From the NCBI GenBank assembly GCA_037388505.1, contig JARRKC010000014.1, positions 1-64,000 of the forward strand: DNA of 64,000 nucleotides. Direction: 5' to 3'. Below are positions 1 through 7,973 of this stretch, in pieces; the stretch's first letter is position 1, and each line of letters begins with the position of its first letter. The translations under genes and the position numbers were made by a program. The notes beneath the pieces were generated by a model. It had not been told where the DNA came from. It worked only from the letters and a program-made list of their open reading frames with translations, and did no database searches. Origin of the DNA: JARRKC01 sp037388505. Lineage in GTDB: Bacteria > Acidobacteriota > UBA6911 > RPQK01 > JAPXNP01.

Positions 1-355
1 GCGAGCCTTCGGACTCGAGCCAGCGAATGCCACGAATCGAGCGAATGGCAGCCCAGGGTCTCAATTAGCGAGACTGGCGTGATTCGCTGGCAAGTCTTCG
101 GACTCGAGCCAGCGAAGGCCACGAATCGAGCGAATGGCAGCCCAGGGTCTGAATTCGCGAGACTGGCGTGATTCGCTGGCAAGTCTTCGGACTCACGCCA
201 GCGAAGGCCACGAATCGAGCGAATGGCAGCCAGGGGCTCAATTAGCGAGACCGGCGTGATTCGCTGGCAAGCGTTCGGACTCAGGCCAGCGAAGGCCACG
301 AATCGACCGAATGGCAGCCCAGGGTCTGAATTCGCGAGACCGGCGTGATTCGCTG
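1..355. repeat. Tandem array of 89-bp units (four copies, possibly continuing leftward)
   Basis: Four consecutive copies begin at 1, 90, 179 and 267; the third is one base short. The whole unit is conserved, so there are no variable spacers. Copies 1 and 3 share a CAATTAGCGAGA variant and copies 2 and 4 share GAATTCGCGAGA, which indicates a 178-bp dimer as the higher-order unit. At each junction TTCGCTGGC and GCCAGCGAA form a perfect 9-bp stem around a 16-nt loop (83-91/108-116, 172-180/197-205, 260-268/285-293). The unit length is not a multiple of three, so the array is unlikely to be coding. Its function is unknown. Confidence 0.9.
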
Positions 356-506
356 GCGAGCATCGCCCTGAACGAACAATCCCGGCACCGTGATACGGAC
401 GCCACGGTTTCGATGCGCCGGGCAGGTTTCTCGGAAGCCGGGATCCCTTCAGATGGACAACCGAGGACGGATGTCCCACCACGGCCATGCTTTCGAGCAG
501 TGTTGC
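356..506. other. Unassigned spacer after the tandem array
   Basis: Between the last 89-bp unit and the stop codon of the next minus-strand gene I see no convincing gene, RNA or repeat. Together with the array this makes about 500 bases without a gene at the left edge. Confidence 0.5.
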
Positions 507-1154
507 TCAGATTTCGCCATGCCCCTCGACCACCAGGCCGAATTGGACGTCACCTACGGGGACGGCCAGAGTAGGCTGGTCGAGGTCGTTCTTGATGATG
601 GTCGGTTTGGAGACGGGATCCCAGACAGGAAACAGAGAAAGCACTGCCGGGTGCGGCACTCCGGTGGCTTCGCTACTGAGGGAGACCATGTCCTCGAAAC
701 CGAGATTCTTGTTCGGGTCTTTGTCGTTAGCAATCGGAGACAGAAGGAGGAAATCGCGGTAGGTTGCCACCCCCATGTGATTTCCGTCCGCCGGCATGAC
801 TTCATAGCGAAGCGTGTAAACACCCGGTGCAATCGGGTCCTTCTTGTAATCAGCCCACTTGGATTCGAGCTGAATCACACCGACCAGACTTCCGTCCTCT
901 ATCTTGCCGAAATTGACTCCAAGATCGGTCGACGGCGAAGCCGCAGCCACGGGCTGACTACGAAACCAGAATTGAGCCAGCGTCGCACCATCCACTGATA
1001 CGGTGATGCTCTCCGCGGCCAGAGTTCCCTTGATCGCATCCGAGACGCTTTCTGGAGGAGTCGCCGTACCGGTCTCGACCGAGACATCAGCGGCGAAGGT
1101 CACTGCCTGTAGAAACAGGACGAGAGTCAGCACCATGAACAGCCGTCGTGTCAT
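507..1154 (-). CDS. Secreted protein of unknown function
   Basis: A 215-residue protein with a clear Sec signal peptide (MTRRLF followed by a hydrophobic stretch, cleavage near TFAAD). The mature part mixes beta-rich segments (VTVSVDGATLAQFWF, GVIQLESKWADYKKD, GVYTLRYEVMPADGNH) and has no cysteines or catalytic motif that I recognise. The start is supported by a GGAAGGA ribosome site a few bases upstream. It lies 36 bp behind the DUF1326-like gene on the same strand, so the two are probably co-transcribed. The periplasmic location is inferred from the signal peptide; the role is unknown. Confidence 0.7.
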   Translation of the reverse strand: MTRRLFMVLTLVLFLQAVTFAADVSVETGTATPPESVSDAIKGTLAAESITVSVDGATLAQFWFRSQPVAAASPSTDLGVNFGKIEDGSLVGVIQLESKWADYKKDPIAPGVYTLRYEVMPADGNHMGVATYRDFLLLSPIANDKDPNKNLGFEDMVSLSSEATGVPHPAVLSLFPVWDPVSKPTIIKNDLDQPTLAVPVGDVQFGLVVEGHGEI

Positions 1155-1190
1155 CGAATTCCTTCCCTTTCTATTTCTGCGCGATGCGGA

Positions 1191-1868
1191 TCACCGGGCA
1201 AACGTGCCGACGAAGGCGCTACGCTTCAATGGGCAGCTCCAAGTGGCGCCAAGGCCCGCTCCGTCGAATCGATAGGCAAGCGTATAGGCGGGCTTGGCTT
1301 CCGAGACCGCGGTCAATGGAGGATAGTAGACGATCTCGTTTCCGCAGTACATGTCGTGATGATTCAGCGGCCGGGTTCGAAGTTCGGCCTGATCGCCCGC
1401 CTTAAGGAACGCGACACCCGACTCTCCCGCCACTTTCATCTCGATCGGTAGCGAACGGACGGCAACGATGTCGTTCAGCAGGTTGCCCGCCATGGATTTC
1501 GCAAAGCTCACCAGAGCTTCACTTTGCTCGTTCGTTGCCGAACTGTCAACCAGGACTACCGATCTGGCCTTTCGGGAACGTGCAAACGGGTCTCCGAGCG
1601 TGGAATCGGACCGCAGCACGACCACCACCTTCAAACCGTCGAGCTCCACCCCGTTCCAGTCTCCGTGTTCAACCTGCCAAGCCATCATGCCCTCTTTCCC
1701 AACCAGGTTCACTTCGCCGTTCGCGAAGCACGGACCCGTCCAGACGTCAGCCGTGCGGACCTCGACATACTTACCCTGGATTCGGGGAGAGGCCACATCA
1801 ACCGAACTCGCTACCGCCAATCCGACGGAAAGCAGAAAGATCCCCGATGCAGTGATTCCGTTTCGCAT
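1191..1868 (-). CDS. Secreted DUF1326-like protein
   Basis: About 225 residues. The body matches my recollection of DUF1326: GKYVEVRTADVWTGPCFAN, then a WNGVELDGLKVVVVL strand, then the SATNEQSEALVSFAKSMAG helix. DUF1326 has no established biochemical function. I place the start at 1868, because AAGGA lies seven bases ahead of that ATG and the N-terminus then reads MRNGITASG plus a hydrophobic signal peptide; an in-frame start 24 bases upstream lacks this. It is the first gene of a likely two-gene unit with the secreted protein behind it. Confidence 0.72.
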   Translation of the reverse strand: MRNGITASGIFLLSVGLAVASSVDVASPRIQGKYVEVRTADVWTGPCFANGEVNLVGKEGMMAWQVEHGDWNGVELDGLKVVVVLRSDSTLGDPFARSRKARSVVLVDSSATNEQSEALVSFAKSMAGNLLNDIVAVRSLPIEMKVAGESGVAFLKAGDQAELRTRPLNHHDMYCGNEIVYYPPLTAVSEAKPAYTLAYRFDGAGLGATWSCPLKRSAFVGTFAR

Positions 1869-1912
1869 GATGTTATCCTTCCTGTCAATCACTTAAGTGT
1901 TATTTACGTCCA

Positions 1913-1941
1913 ATTCTACAGATTGAGATCCAGCAGAACAA
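1913..1941 (-). promoter_or_regulatory. Putative promoter for the DUF1326 pair
   Basis: On the minus strand TTGTTC (1936-1941) is followed after 17 bases by TAGAAT (1913-1918), about 45 bases before the chosen ATG. The same TAGAATTGGACG string occurs just before ispG, which suggests a recurring -10 region. Only the hexamers and the spacing support it. Confidence 0.45.
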
Positions 1942-1985
1942 CCGTCCCCGGGTTTCTGTGGGTGATCGGCTGTTGCCGCCGAGGC

Positions 1986-2112
1986 AGGCGAGAACGGGTG
2001 GCCGGGAGAACCGGTAGCCGGGAGAACCGGAGGCCGGGGGAGCGCGCGGCGCTGTGCGCCACCTCCTCTCGGCCACCCGCTCTCCGGTTCTCCCCTTCTC
2101 CCTCGGAACCCC
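1986..2112. repeat. GGGAGAACCGG / CCGGTTCTCC low-complexity inverted repeats
   Basis: The left half carries several GGGAGAACCGG-like units and the right half carries CTCCGGTTCTCC, so the stretch can fold back on itself around a GC-rich centre. The same sequence family appears at 10921-11000, 27075-27107 and 53101-53129. Apparent reading frames here are rich in Arg, Glu, Pro and Gly and look spurious. Confidence 0.7.
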
Positions 2113-2154
2113 GGAACCCGGAACGTCGACCGGGGCGAAATCGCTGCGTCGCAG

Positions 2155-5154
2155 CTACTCGGGCTTGCCGATGAGGCCACGCCCGCTTCGGCCGTCGAGG
2201 ACGATGGGGAGAGGCTTGTCGAACTGGAGGTGTCTCAGGTAACGGCTTCGCCAGGTCGGCGCCTGGGCTTCGAGCCAGCCCCAGTCCAGAAAGTACTCGC
2301 ACTCGTCTCCGTCCTTCTCGGCACCGGACGGAAGCATGAGGTAGCCCACTCCTTGGGCGGTGATGTTATGGAAAAAATGGGTTCCCTGGGAGGGATCGAC
2401 GTCATAACCGGAAGGCGAGGCTTCGATGATCACGCGCGCACCCGAGATCTGCGCCCATTGGACCGGGATGCCCAGCCACTCGTCTGCGCTTCCCCACCTT
2501 CCCGGGCCGATGAGAACGTAGCTTCGCCCATCTGCCTGCAGGCGGGCATTGAGCTCGCCCAGTTCCCGGGCGATGTGACGGTTGCAGGATGCGTCCCAGT
2601 CTCGCCGTTCGACCAGAACGACGTCCCGGATATCCCGGATCAGTCCGTGTCCCAGGCTTCCCCGAGAGGCGCAAATCAGGTCTTCCCGACTGAACTGCAT
2701 CCCCGAGACCTCCGACATCAACTGGCGGCTGACCAGTGGTCGAAGCTGCAGCAGGTACAGCGTCGGATAGCGCCTGTCTCGCCCGTAAACCCGTGGCTGC
2801 CCCCAGTCCCCCAGATCACAGGCGAATTCCACTTCCACACCACAGGCCAGTCCTCGCTCCGTGATCTCCAGAATCTTCGACAGCGTGGTCGCCAGGGCGA
2901 TGGAGCGGTGCTTGAGAATGTTGTTGAACGTGATCACACGCGGGCCCGATAACATCAGGTCATCCCGGAACTGCTGATCATCAGCCACCCACACGCTGGC
3001 CAGGGCGGTGAGCATCCGGTCTTTCTCGGCGACGTTCAAGTCGAAGTGCCGGAGAGTCGAATACAGATCGGCACGGGTCGACGGAAACTCCTGGTCGAGA
3101 TCCAGAGCCCAAAATCCCCGCTGCGAATTGTCCAGCAAGGCTTCCGGATTGGCGAACTGCGGCATGACACGTGGATGCCGTGGACTGAAGCGCAGAGCCC
3201 TTCCTCCGTCGACCACCTGACGTCCGAGACCGAGCGCGACATGAACGATGCCGTCCTCGGACCTCTGCGGCGAAATCGGGTAGAAATTGTGCGACTGCGC
3301 GACGCCTGAGAAGTGAGGGTAGAAGCGGCGATCGGATTGCTGCCCGACCACCCGCTGGATAATCACCGCCATCTTCTCCTCTTCGACTCGACTGCCCGTC
3401 GCCAGCAAATACGCCCGAGCCTTCTGAAAGAACGTGGATGCGTATACCAGCTTGATGGCGCCACACAATTCGCGGAGCCGGTTGTGGGGGTCGGGATCCT
3501 GGTTGGGGATCATGAGTGTGGAGTAGATGCCCGCCAACGGTTGATGCATGGAATCCTCGAGCAGACTCGAGGATCGGATGGCCAGAGGAGCATCGAAGCG
3601 ATCGACCACCAGGCTCAAATGCCCGATCAGCTCCTCGGGTAGTCGGCTGTGAAGAAAACGTGCCGCAATCTCCGTATCATCCTGGCAGGCATAGGCGAAC
3701 TCGCGCAGATCGTTTTGGGTCAGGAAATCATCGAACTCGTCGGTCGAAACCACAATGGTCTGGGGGACGCGTACCGGCAATTCGTCAAATTCACCTGGAT
3801 CGAGGTCGGCCAGCATCTGATAGAGAAACGCAATGCCACGGGCCTTTCCGCCCAGATACCCTCCACCGATCCGAGTGAAGGGTTCGTGCTGAAAATGATC
3901 CGGAAGAAAGTCGGAGACGACGCCCCGGTGGATCCTTTCGCGATTCTCGCGCAGGGTCTCAATCAGGTGGTAGCGGAGTCGCTCCATGGACGGAAAATCC
4001 GACACCTTTTTCGGTCTCAGTTCCTCCGCCAGCTCAAATTCACTGCGCGCCATGAGCCAGATCGAGACGTGGTTGTGGGCAGCGTGGTAATGCAGTAGCT
4101 CCTCCGGAATCGTGGCCAGCTTCTGCTCGAGCTCACGCAGGTCCCTGGCCCGGTCGAACTCACGACCGTCCGGCGTGCGAAAAACGAAGTCCCCGAAACC
4201 AAGACTGTAAGAAAGGAACTCGCGGATTTCGGACAACAGGCTGGGCGACGTTTTGTCCAGGAACTGAGCTCCCAGAGCAATCGCACTGGTGCGATTCTGG
4301 CCTTCAGCCGACTGCAGCAACAAGGGCAGTTCAGGATCGTGTCGGCGAGCAAGTCGGGCAAAATCCAGACCCGCCTCGGGATCCATCCGGCCGTGTCGCG
4401 GAATACGGATGTCACAGATGACGGCCAGAATATTCTTCTCGTAGCGCTTGAACAGCTCTACCCCTTCCTCGTAGGAACGAGCATGCAGGACTTTCGGGCG
4501 AGACTGCATGTACATCTTCCGATACAGGTCGCTCAGACCCTCGGAATACAGGGAAAGGGATTGCCTCATCAGCTCCTTGAACAGGACGCCCAAGAAGGAC
4601 GAATAGTACAAGGGCGAGTCCTCGATCATGATCATGACCCGAACGTTGCCGTGACAGACATCATGATCGACATTCAGCCGATCCTCGATCGTCTTGATGA
4701 CAGCCAGCAGAATTACGAGATCGCCGTTCCACACGAAGAAACCGTCGAGCACCTTCGGGTCCACGATATCCGGCACGTGATTGGCCTCACGCCGATCGAC
4801 CGCCAGGACGGCCACGGGCGGGGCGGCCGGATGAGCCTTGACCCGTCGCGCGAAGCGATTGACATCAGCGTCGACCAGTCCCGTAACGACCAGGATCAGA
4901 TCGAACCGGCGCTCCTGGAGAAGTTCGAGTGCCTCTTTGAAGTCGACGGCGTGAGTAAACCGCGGCGCTGAGGAGAGACTGATCTCCTTGTACTCGAAGA
5001 ACATCCGCTCACTGAGGTGTCCATCCTCCTGGAGAATGAAGGCGTCGTAGGGTGAAGAGACGAGCAGAACCTCGTGAACCCGATAAGGGATGAGATCGTT
5101 GAACCTTCGGACACTGGCAGCCTGTCGATAACGATACTTGCGGTTCAAATCCAT
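2155..5154 (-). CDS. Receiver-domain / PEP synthase N-terminal domain hybrid protein
   Basis: A cytoplasmic protein of 999 residues. Residues 25-160 look like a degenerate receiver fold. Residues 172-315 are a canonical receiver with acidic pair E178/D179, phospho-acceptor D248 (ICDIRIP), S282 and K301. From about 425 to the C-terminus it resembles the nucleotide-binding N-terminal domain of pyruvate phosphate dikinase/PEP synthase: GGGYLGGKARG at 430-440, RSSSLLEDS at 527-535 and VALGLGRQVVDGG at 639-651. I find no phosphohistidine swivel motif (GGxTSHAA-like) and no PEP-binding TIM barrel, so it cannot be a complete PEP synthase. A signalling-controlled ATP-binding or phosphotransfer role is inferred. 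It lies just downstream of gdhA on the same strand. Confidence 0.75.
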   Translation of the reverse strand: MDLNRKYRYRQAASVRRFNDLIPYRVHEVLLVSSPYDAFILQEDGHLSERMFFEYKEISLSSAPRFTHAVDFKEALELLQERRFDLILVVTGLVDADVNRFARRVKAHPAAPPVAVLAVDRREANHVPDIVDPKVLDGFFVWNGDLVILLAVIKTIEDRLNVDHDVCHGNVRVMIMIEDSPLYYSSFLGVLFKELMRQSLSLYSEGLSDLYRKMYMQSRPKVLHARSYEEGVELFKRYEKNILAVICDIRIPRHGRMDPEAGLDFARLARRHDPELPLLLQSAEGQNRTSAIALGAQFLDKTSPSLLSEIREFLSYSLGFGDFVFRTPDGREFDRARDLRELEQKLATIPEELLHYHAAHNHVSIWLMARSEFELAEELRPKKVSDFPSMERLRYHLIETLRENRERIHRGVVSDFLPDHFQHEPFTRIGGGYLGGKARGIAFLYQMLADLDPGEFDELPVRVPQTIVVSTDEFDDFLTQNDLREFAYACQDDTEIAARFLHSRLPEELIGHLSLVVDRFDAPLAIRSSSLLEDSMHQPLAGIYSTLMIPNQDPDPHNRLRELCGAIKLVYASTFFQKARAYLLATGSRVEEEKMAVIIQRVVGQQSDRRFYPHFSGVAQSHNFYPISPQRSEDGIVHVALGLGRQVVDGGRALRFSPRHPRVMPQFANPEALLDNSQRGFWALDLDQEFPSTRADLYSTLRHFDLNVAEKDRMLTALASVWVADDQQFRDDLMLSGPRVITFNNILKHRSIALATTLSKILEITERGLACGVEVEFACDLGDWGQPRVYGRDRRYPTLYLLQLRPLVSRQLMSEVSGMQFSREDLICASRGSLGHGLIRDIRDVVLVERRDWDASCNRHIARELGELNARLQADGRSYVLIGPGRWGSADEWLGIPVQWAQISGARVIIEASPSGYDVDPSQGTHFFHNITAQGVGYLMLPSGAEKDGDECEYFLDWGWLEAQAPTWRSRYLRHLQFDKPLPIVLDGRSGRGLIGKPE

Positions 5155-5222
5155 CCTCAGTGCGCATTCCCCAACCGGGCGGGAACTGCGGACGATCCGG
5201 GGGACGCGCCGAGACGCTCCGG

Positions 5223-6563
5223 CTAGATCAACCCCTGATCCAGCATAGCATCCGCAACGCGGATGAAGGCGCCCACATTGGCGCCGTCGACGTAGTCAAT
5301 GAAGTCCCCCCGCGATCCGTGATCGACACAGGTTCGATGGATCTCCTTCATGATCAGGTACAACCTTTCGTCGACCTCGCGGCGCGTCCAGTGCAATCGC
5401 ATCGAATTCTGGGTCATCTCGAGACCGGAGACAGCTACGCCGCCTGCGTTTGCGGCCTTGCCCGGGGCGAACAGCACATCGTTCTCGCGAAGCCGCTCGA
5501 TCGCCGCCGGCTCGCACGGCATATTGGCACCTTCCGCCACGCAAAAGCAGCCGTTGTCGATCAGGTTCTGGGCGTCTTCTTCGTTGAGCTCATTCTCGGT
5601 GGCGCACGGCAGAGCGATGTCGCACCCGGCACTCCACGGCCGCTGACCCTCAAGATAGGACGCACCAGGGTAGATCTGAGTGTATTCGCGGATCCGGCCT
5701 CGCCGATGGTTCTTCAAATCTTTGACGTAGTCGAGCTTGTTTCGATCAATGCCCTCCTCGTCAAGCACCGCTCCCGAGGAGTCGGAAAGGGACACCACCG
5801 TGGCACCCATCTCCAGGGCTTTTTCCGCTGCGAACTGAGCGACGTTGCCGGAGCCGGAAATAGCCACACGCTTTCCCGCAATCTTCTCTTTTCGCGTCGA
5901 CAGCATCTCGGAGGCAAAATAGACCACTCCATATCCGGTCGATTCCGGCCTCATCAGAGAGCCGCCCCAACTCGACCCCTTTCCGGTCAAGACTCCCGTG
6001 AAGCGGTTGGCCAGCTTCTTGTAGGTCCCGAACAGAAAGCCGATCTCTCGGCCGCCGACGCCGATGTCCGTTCCGGGCACGTCCGTATCAGGCCCGATAT
6101 GTCGGAACAGCTCCATGACGAACGATTGACAGAACCTCATGACTTCGGCATCGCTGCGCCCCTTCGGGTCGAAATCGGAACCTCCCTGCGCCGCACCCAG
6201 GGGAAGTGTGGTCAGGGCATTCTTGAAGATCTGTTCGAAAGCGATGAACTTCAGGATGCTCAAGTTGACGTTGGGGTGAAATCGCAATCCGCCCTTAAAG
6301 GGACCGAGGGCACTGTTCATCTCGACCCGAAATCCCCGGTTCACGTGAACCTCTCCCTCATCGTCCATCCACGGCACGCGGAAAATGATGACCCGTTCCG
6401 GCTCGACGATCCTTTCCAGGATCTTCCCGCTCCGATAGCGTGGATTCGCTTCGATGACGGGATAGATCGAGTCGACGACCTCGTGAACCGCCTGGTGGAA
6501 TTCGTTCTCACCGGGATTCTTCGCTTTCACCTGATTCATGAACTCTGTCACAGAACCGTTCAT
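5223..6563 (-). CDS. gdhA: Glutamate dehydrogenase (NADP type) with substituted catalytic lysine
   Basis: 446 residues, the usual length for hexameric bacterial GdhA, which interconverts 2-oxoglutarate plus ammonia and glutamate. GPFKGGLRFHP (K90), K114 and PGTDIGVGG (D166) match the substrate and catalytic sites at a constant +1 offset from Clostridium symbiosum GDH numbering. The motif that normally reads GGGKGGSDFDPKG here reads GAAQGGSDFDPKG, so the catalytic lysine is Gln126. The codon is CAG, and the two residues before it also differ, so a single base error is unlikely. The start at 6563 follows GAGGAG by seven bases; an in-frame TTG 27 bases upstream is less likely. Family membership is secure, activity is not. 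Confidence 0.9.
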   Translation of the reverse strand: MNGSVTEFMNQVKAKNPGENEFHQAVHEVVDSIYPVIEANPRYRSGKILERIVEPERVIIFRVPWMDDEGEVHVNRGFRVEMNSALGPFKGGLRFHPNVNLSILKFIAFEQIFKNALTTLPLGAAQGGSDFDPKGRSDAEVMRFCQSFVMELFRHIGPDTDVPGTDIGVGGREIGFLFGTYKKLANRFTGVLTGKGSSWGGSLMRPESTGYGVVYFASEMLSTRKEKIAGKRVAISGSGNVAQFAAEKALEMGATVVSLSDSSGAVLDEEGIDRNKLDYVKDLKNHRRGRIREYTQIYPGASYLEGQRPWSAGCDIALPCATENELNEEDAQNLIDNGCFCVAEGANMPCEPAAIERLRENDVLFAPGKAANAGGVAVSGLEMTQNSMRLHWTRREVDERLYLIMKEIHRTCVDHGSRGDFIDYVDGANVGAFIRVADAMLDQGLI

Positions 6564-6678
6564 CAAATTCTCCTCAACTTCGAGGTTCAATTCCGGAGAA
6601 CGCCAGGAAGCCCCGCGGACCCGTCTCGCCGCCGCCTGCGTCGGGCGTAGACCGCAGCCTCAGGGCTCGGTCTACGAG

Positions 6679-6703
6679 AGTATACCGGGACCGGTCTCCC
6701 GGT
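6679..6703 (-). promoter_or_regulatory. Putative gdhA promoter with inverted repeat in the spacer
   Basis: On the minus strand TATACT (6679-6684) is a good -10 box. The 20 bases upstream form an inverted repeat, ACCGGGA and TCCCGGT around a 6-nt loop (6684-6703), filling the position of the -35/-10 spacer. No strong -35 hexamer is visible, which fits a promoter needing an activator or a spacer-binding regulator. The leader to the gdhA ATG would be about 110 bases. Confidence 0.4.
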
Positions 6704-6739
6704 GAAACGGACCGAGCATGCCGGGGAGTGAGACGCCGC

Positions 6740-7030
6740 TCATCCCCCGTGGCGACGGTGGCTCGTCAGCTGTTCGAGCATGTACATCTCGAATGCTTCC
6801 GGCGCTTCGGCGAGTTCGCAAACTCTGTCCCAACTCAGCTCCAAGCTCATCGGTCGGATCCGGTCATGGGCGATCGCGATCCGAAGGTTACCCTCATCAG
6901 CCTTCAGACTCACCTCGGCGTCGGCACCAAGATGGAAGAAGACGAAGAAATCCAGCTGCTCCCGCAACCGTTCCAGGGCGGGCCCGACGCCGTCCGGAGC
7001 CTGATCACTCCCGGTGAACCTTTCCACCAC
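6740..7030 (-). CDS. Small hypothetical protein
   Basis: 96 residues from a GTG start. The composition is protein-like and acidic (LERLREQLDFFVFFHLGADAEVSLKADEGNLRIAIAHD), without signal peptide or membrane segment, and I do not recognise a family. A GGAG lies only two bases ahead of the GTG, a short spacing, so the start is weak. The overlapping plus-strand frames are basic and low-complexity, which favours this strand. It lies between gdhA and the CMD-like gene. Confidence 0.45.
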   Translation of the reverse strand: MVERFTGSDQAPDGVGPALERLREQLDFFVFFHLGADAEVSLKADEGNLRIAIAHDRIRPMSLELSWDRVCELAEAPEAFEMYMLEQLTSHRRHGG

Positions 7031-7201
7031 CGCTCCAATCTTAAGCTATGACCCAAGCGGTCTCTCTCGAGCCCCGGACTGTGCTCCTCCCCAGGCCCCG
7101 GGGCTCTCACTCTCCTGCCGGGAAAACACCAGTGCCGGAATGTCGCGGGGGCGCGCCGAAAGGGCCGGTGAGACGGGACACGGGATCGGGCGGGAAATCG
7201 C

Positions 7202-7537
7202 TCAGTCAAAGAGCTGCAGCTGCATGATCTCGGAGATGATATCGGTCTGATCCACGACCGACGCTGCCGCAACCCCCATGGTGATCGAGATCGTCTCGCT
7301 GATCTCCTCGCGCGTCGCCCCGTACTGTATGGCCTTCTCAATATGACCTTTCAAACAACCCTGACATTTGAATCCGAGTGATGCGGCGATCGCAATCAGT
7401 TCCTTGTTCTTCCGGTCGATCCGAGAAGTCTTGTACGTTTCCTTATAGAAATTGAAGTAGATTCGGCGCATGCGCTGCTCGACCATCGAGTACGAGGGCC
7501 ACTTTTCGCCATCCACCTTCTTGCTCTCTTCGGCCAT
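7202..7537 (-). CDS. Carboxymuconolactone decarboxylase / AhpD-like protein
   Basis: 111 residues with the AhpD-like helical fold signature KCQGCLKGHIEKAIQYGATREEISETI, which contains a CxxC pair and a following histidine typical of the redox-active members of this family. Such proteins act as small disulfide reductases or peroxidase partners; the substrate here is unknown. I start at the ATG at 7537, preceded by GGGGAG, because the upstream in-frame extension is arginine-rich and low-complexity. It stands alone, with a repeat-rich intergenic region ahead of it. Confidence 0.8.
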   Translation of the reverse strand: MAEESKKVDGEKWPSYSMVEQRMRRIYFNFYKETYKTSRIDRKNKELIAIAASLGFKCQGCLKGHIEKAIQYGATREEISETISITMGVAAASVVDQTDIISEIMQLQLFD

Positions 7538-7730
7538 GAAGTATTGCTCCCCAAGAGGTTGCAGTTGTCCACAAAGTATAACAACAATTCGCAGCCGCAG
7601 TCGGAAAGCGGCTGGCGTAGGGCGAATTCGAGCCCGTTCCTGGTTCCGATCTCGGCGTATCACCGAAATCCGTTTGGAGCCCGCCCCCCGGGCCCTGATA
7701 CTCCTCCGTCGAGATTCACAGAACCGATTT

Positions 7731-7802
7731 CGCGCAAAGACGCCACGGACGCCCAAGGCTCCAAAACAAAGAGACTCTCTGCGTCCTTTGCGCCTTTGCG
7801 CG
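7731..7802. repeat. Imperfect palindrome with CGCAAAG-type arms
   Basis: The arms 7731-7752 and 7781-7802 are imperfect inverted copies of a CGCGCAAAG...GGACGC sequence separated by a 28-base A-rich loop. It resembles REP-like intergenic hairpins. The region has no ribosome site or coding signal. Confidence 0.65.
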
Positions 7803-7887
7803 AGATCGAGTTGCCGACGTTTCGCGACTGTCGAGCCTCAGACCAAATCGGGGCTGAGGCCATTTGGGCGACGTGCCCTCGGAGTTC
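7795..7887 (+). repeat. Dispersed intergenic element, copy 1
   Basis: About 93 bases that align with 30691-30784, roughly three quarters identical by eye. Shared blocks include TTTGCGCGAG, GGGCTGAG and CCATTTGGGC. The CCAAAT...ATTTGG pair inside can form a short hairpin. Both copies lie upstream of a plus-strand gene (lptD here, the alcohol dehydrogenase there). Confidence 0.6.
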
Positions 7888-7973
7888 CGAGTCGCCGAAT
7901 CCCGATATGCACCTGACCGAAACTCCGGCCTTCAGCTTCCAACACTCCGGACCGACTTGCTATCTTATTGCGG

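Larger units (their letters stand above)
7538..7973. other. Repeat-bearing intergenic region ahead of lptD
   Basis: A stretch of about 430 bases without a convincing gene between two divergent genes. It contains the imperfect palindrome at 7731-7802 and, overlapping its right arm, one copy of a dispersed element at 7795-7887. Both are listed separately. Confidence 0.6.

Noticed and set aside
1..355. CRISPR array
   Set aside because: The entire 89-bp unit is conserved between copies, with no unique spacers, and no cas genes are near.
2155..5154. Complete phosphoenolpyruvate synthase (ppsA)
   Set aside because: Only the nucleotide-binding N-terminal domain is present; the phosphohistidine and PEP-binding domains are missing and receiver domains are fused instead.
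5160..6650. 496-codon frame antisense to gdhA
   Set aside because: It is the complement of a clear GdhA coding sequence and shows no protein family motif.
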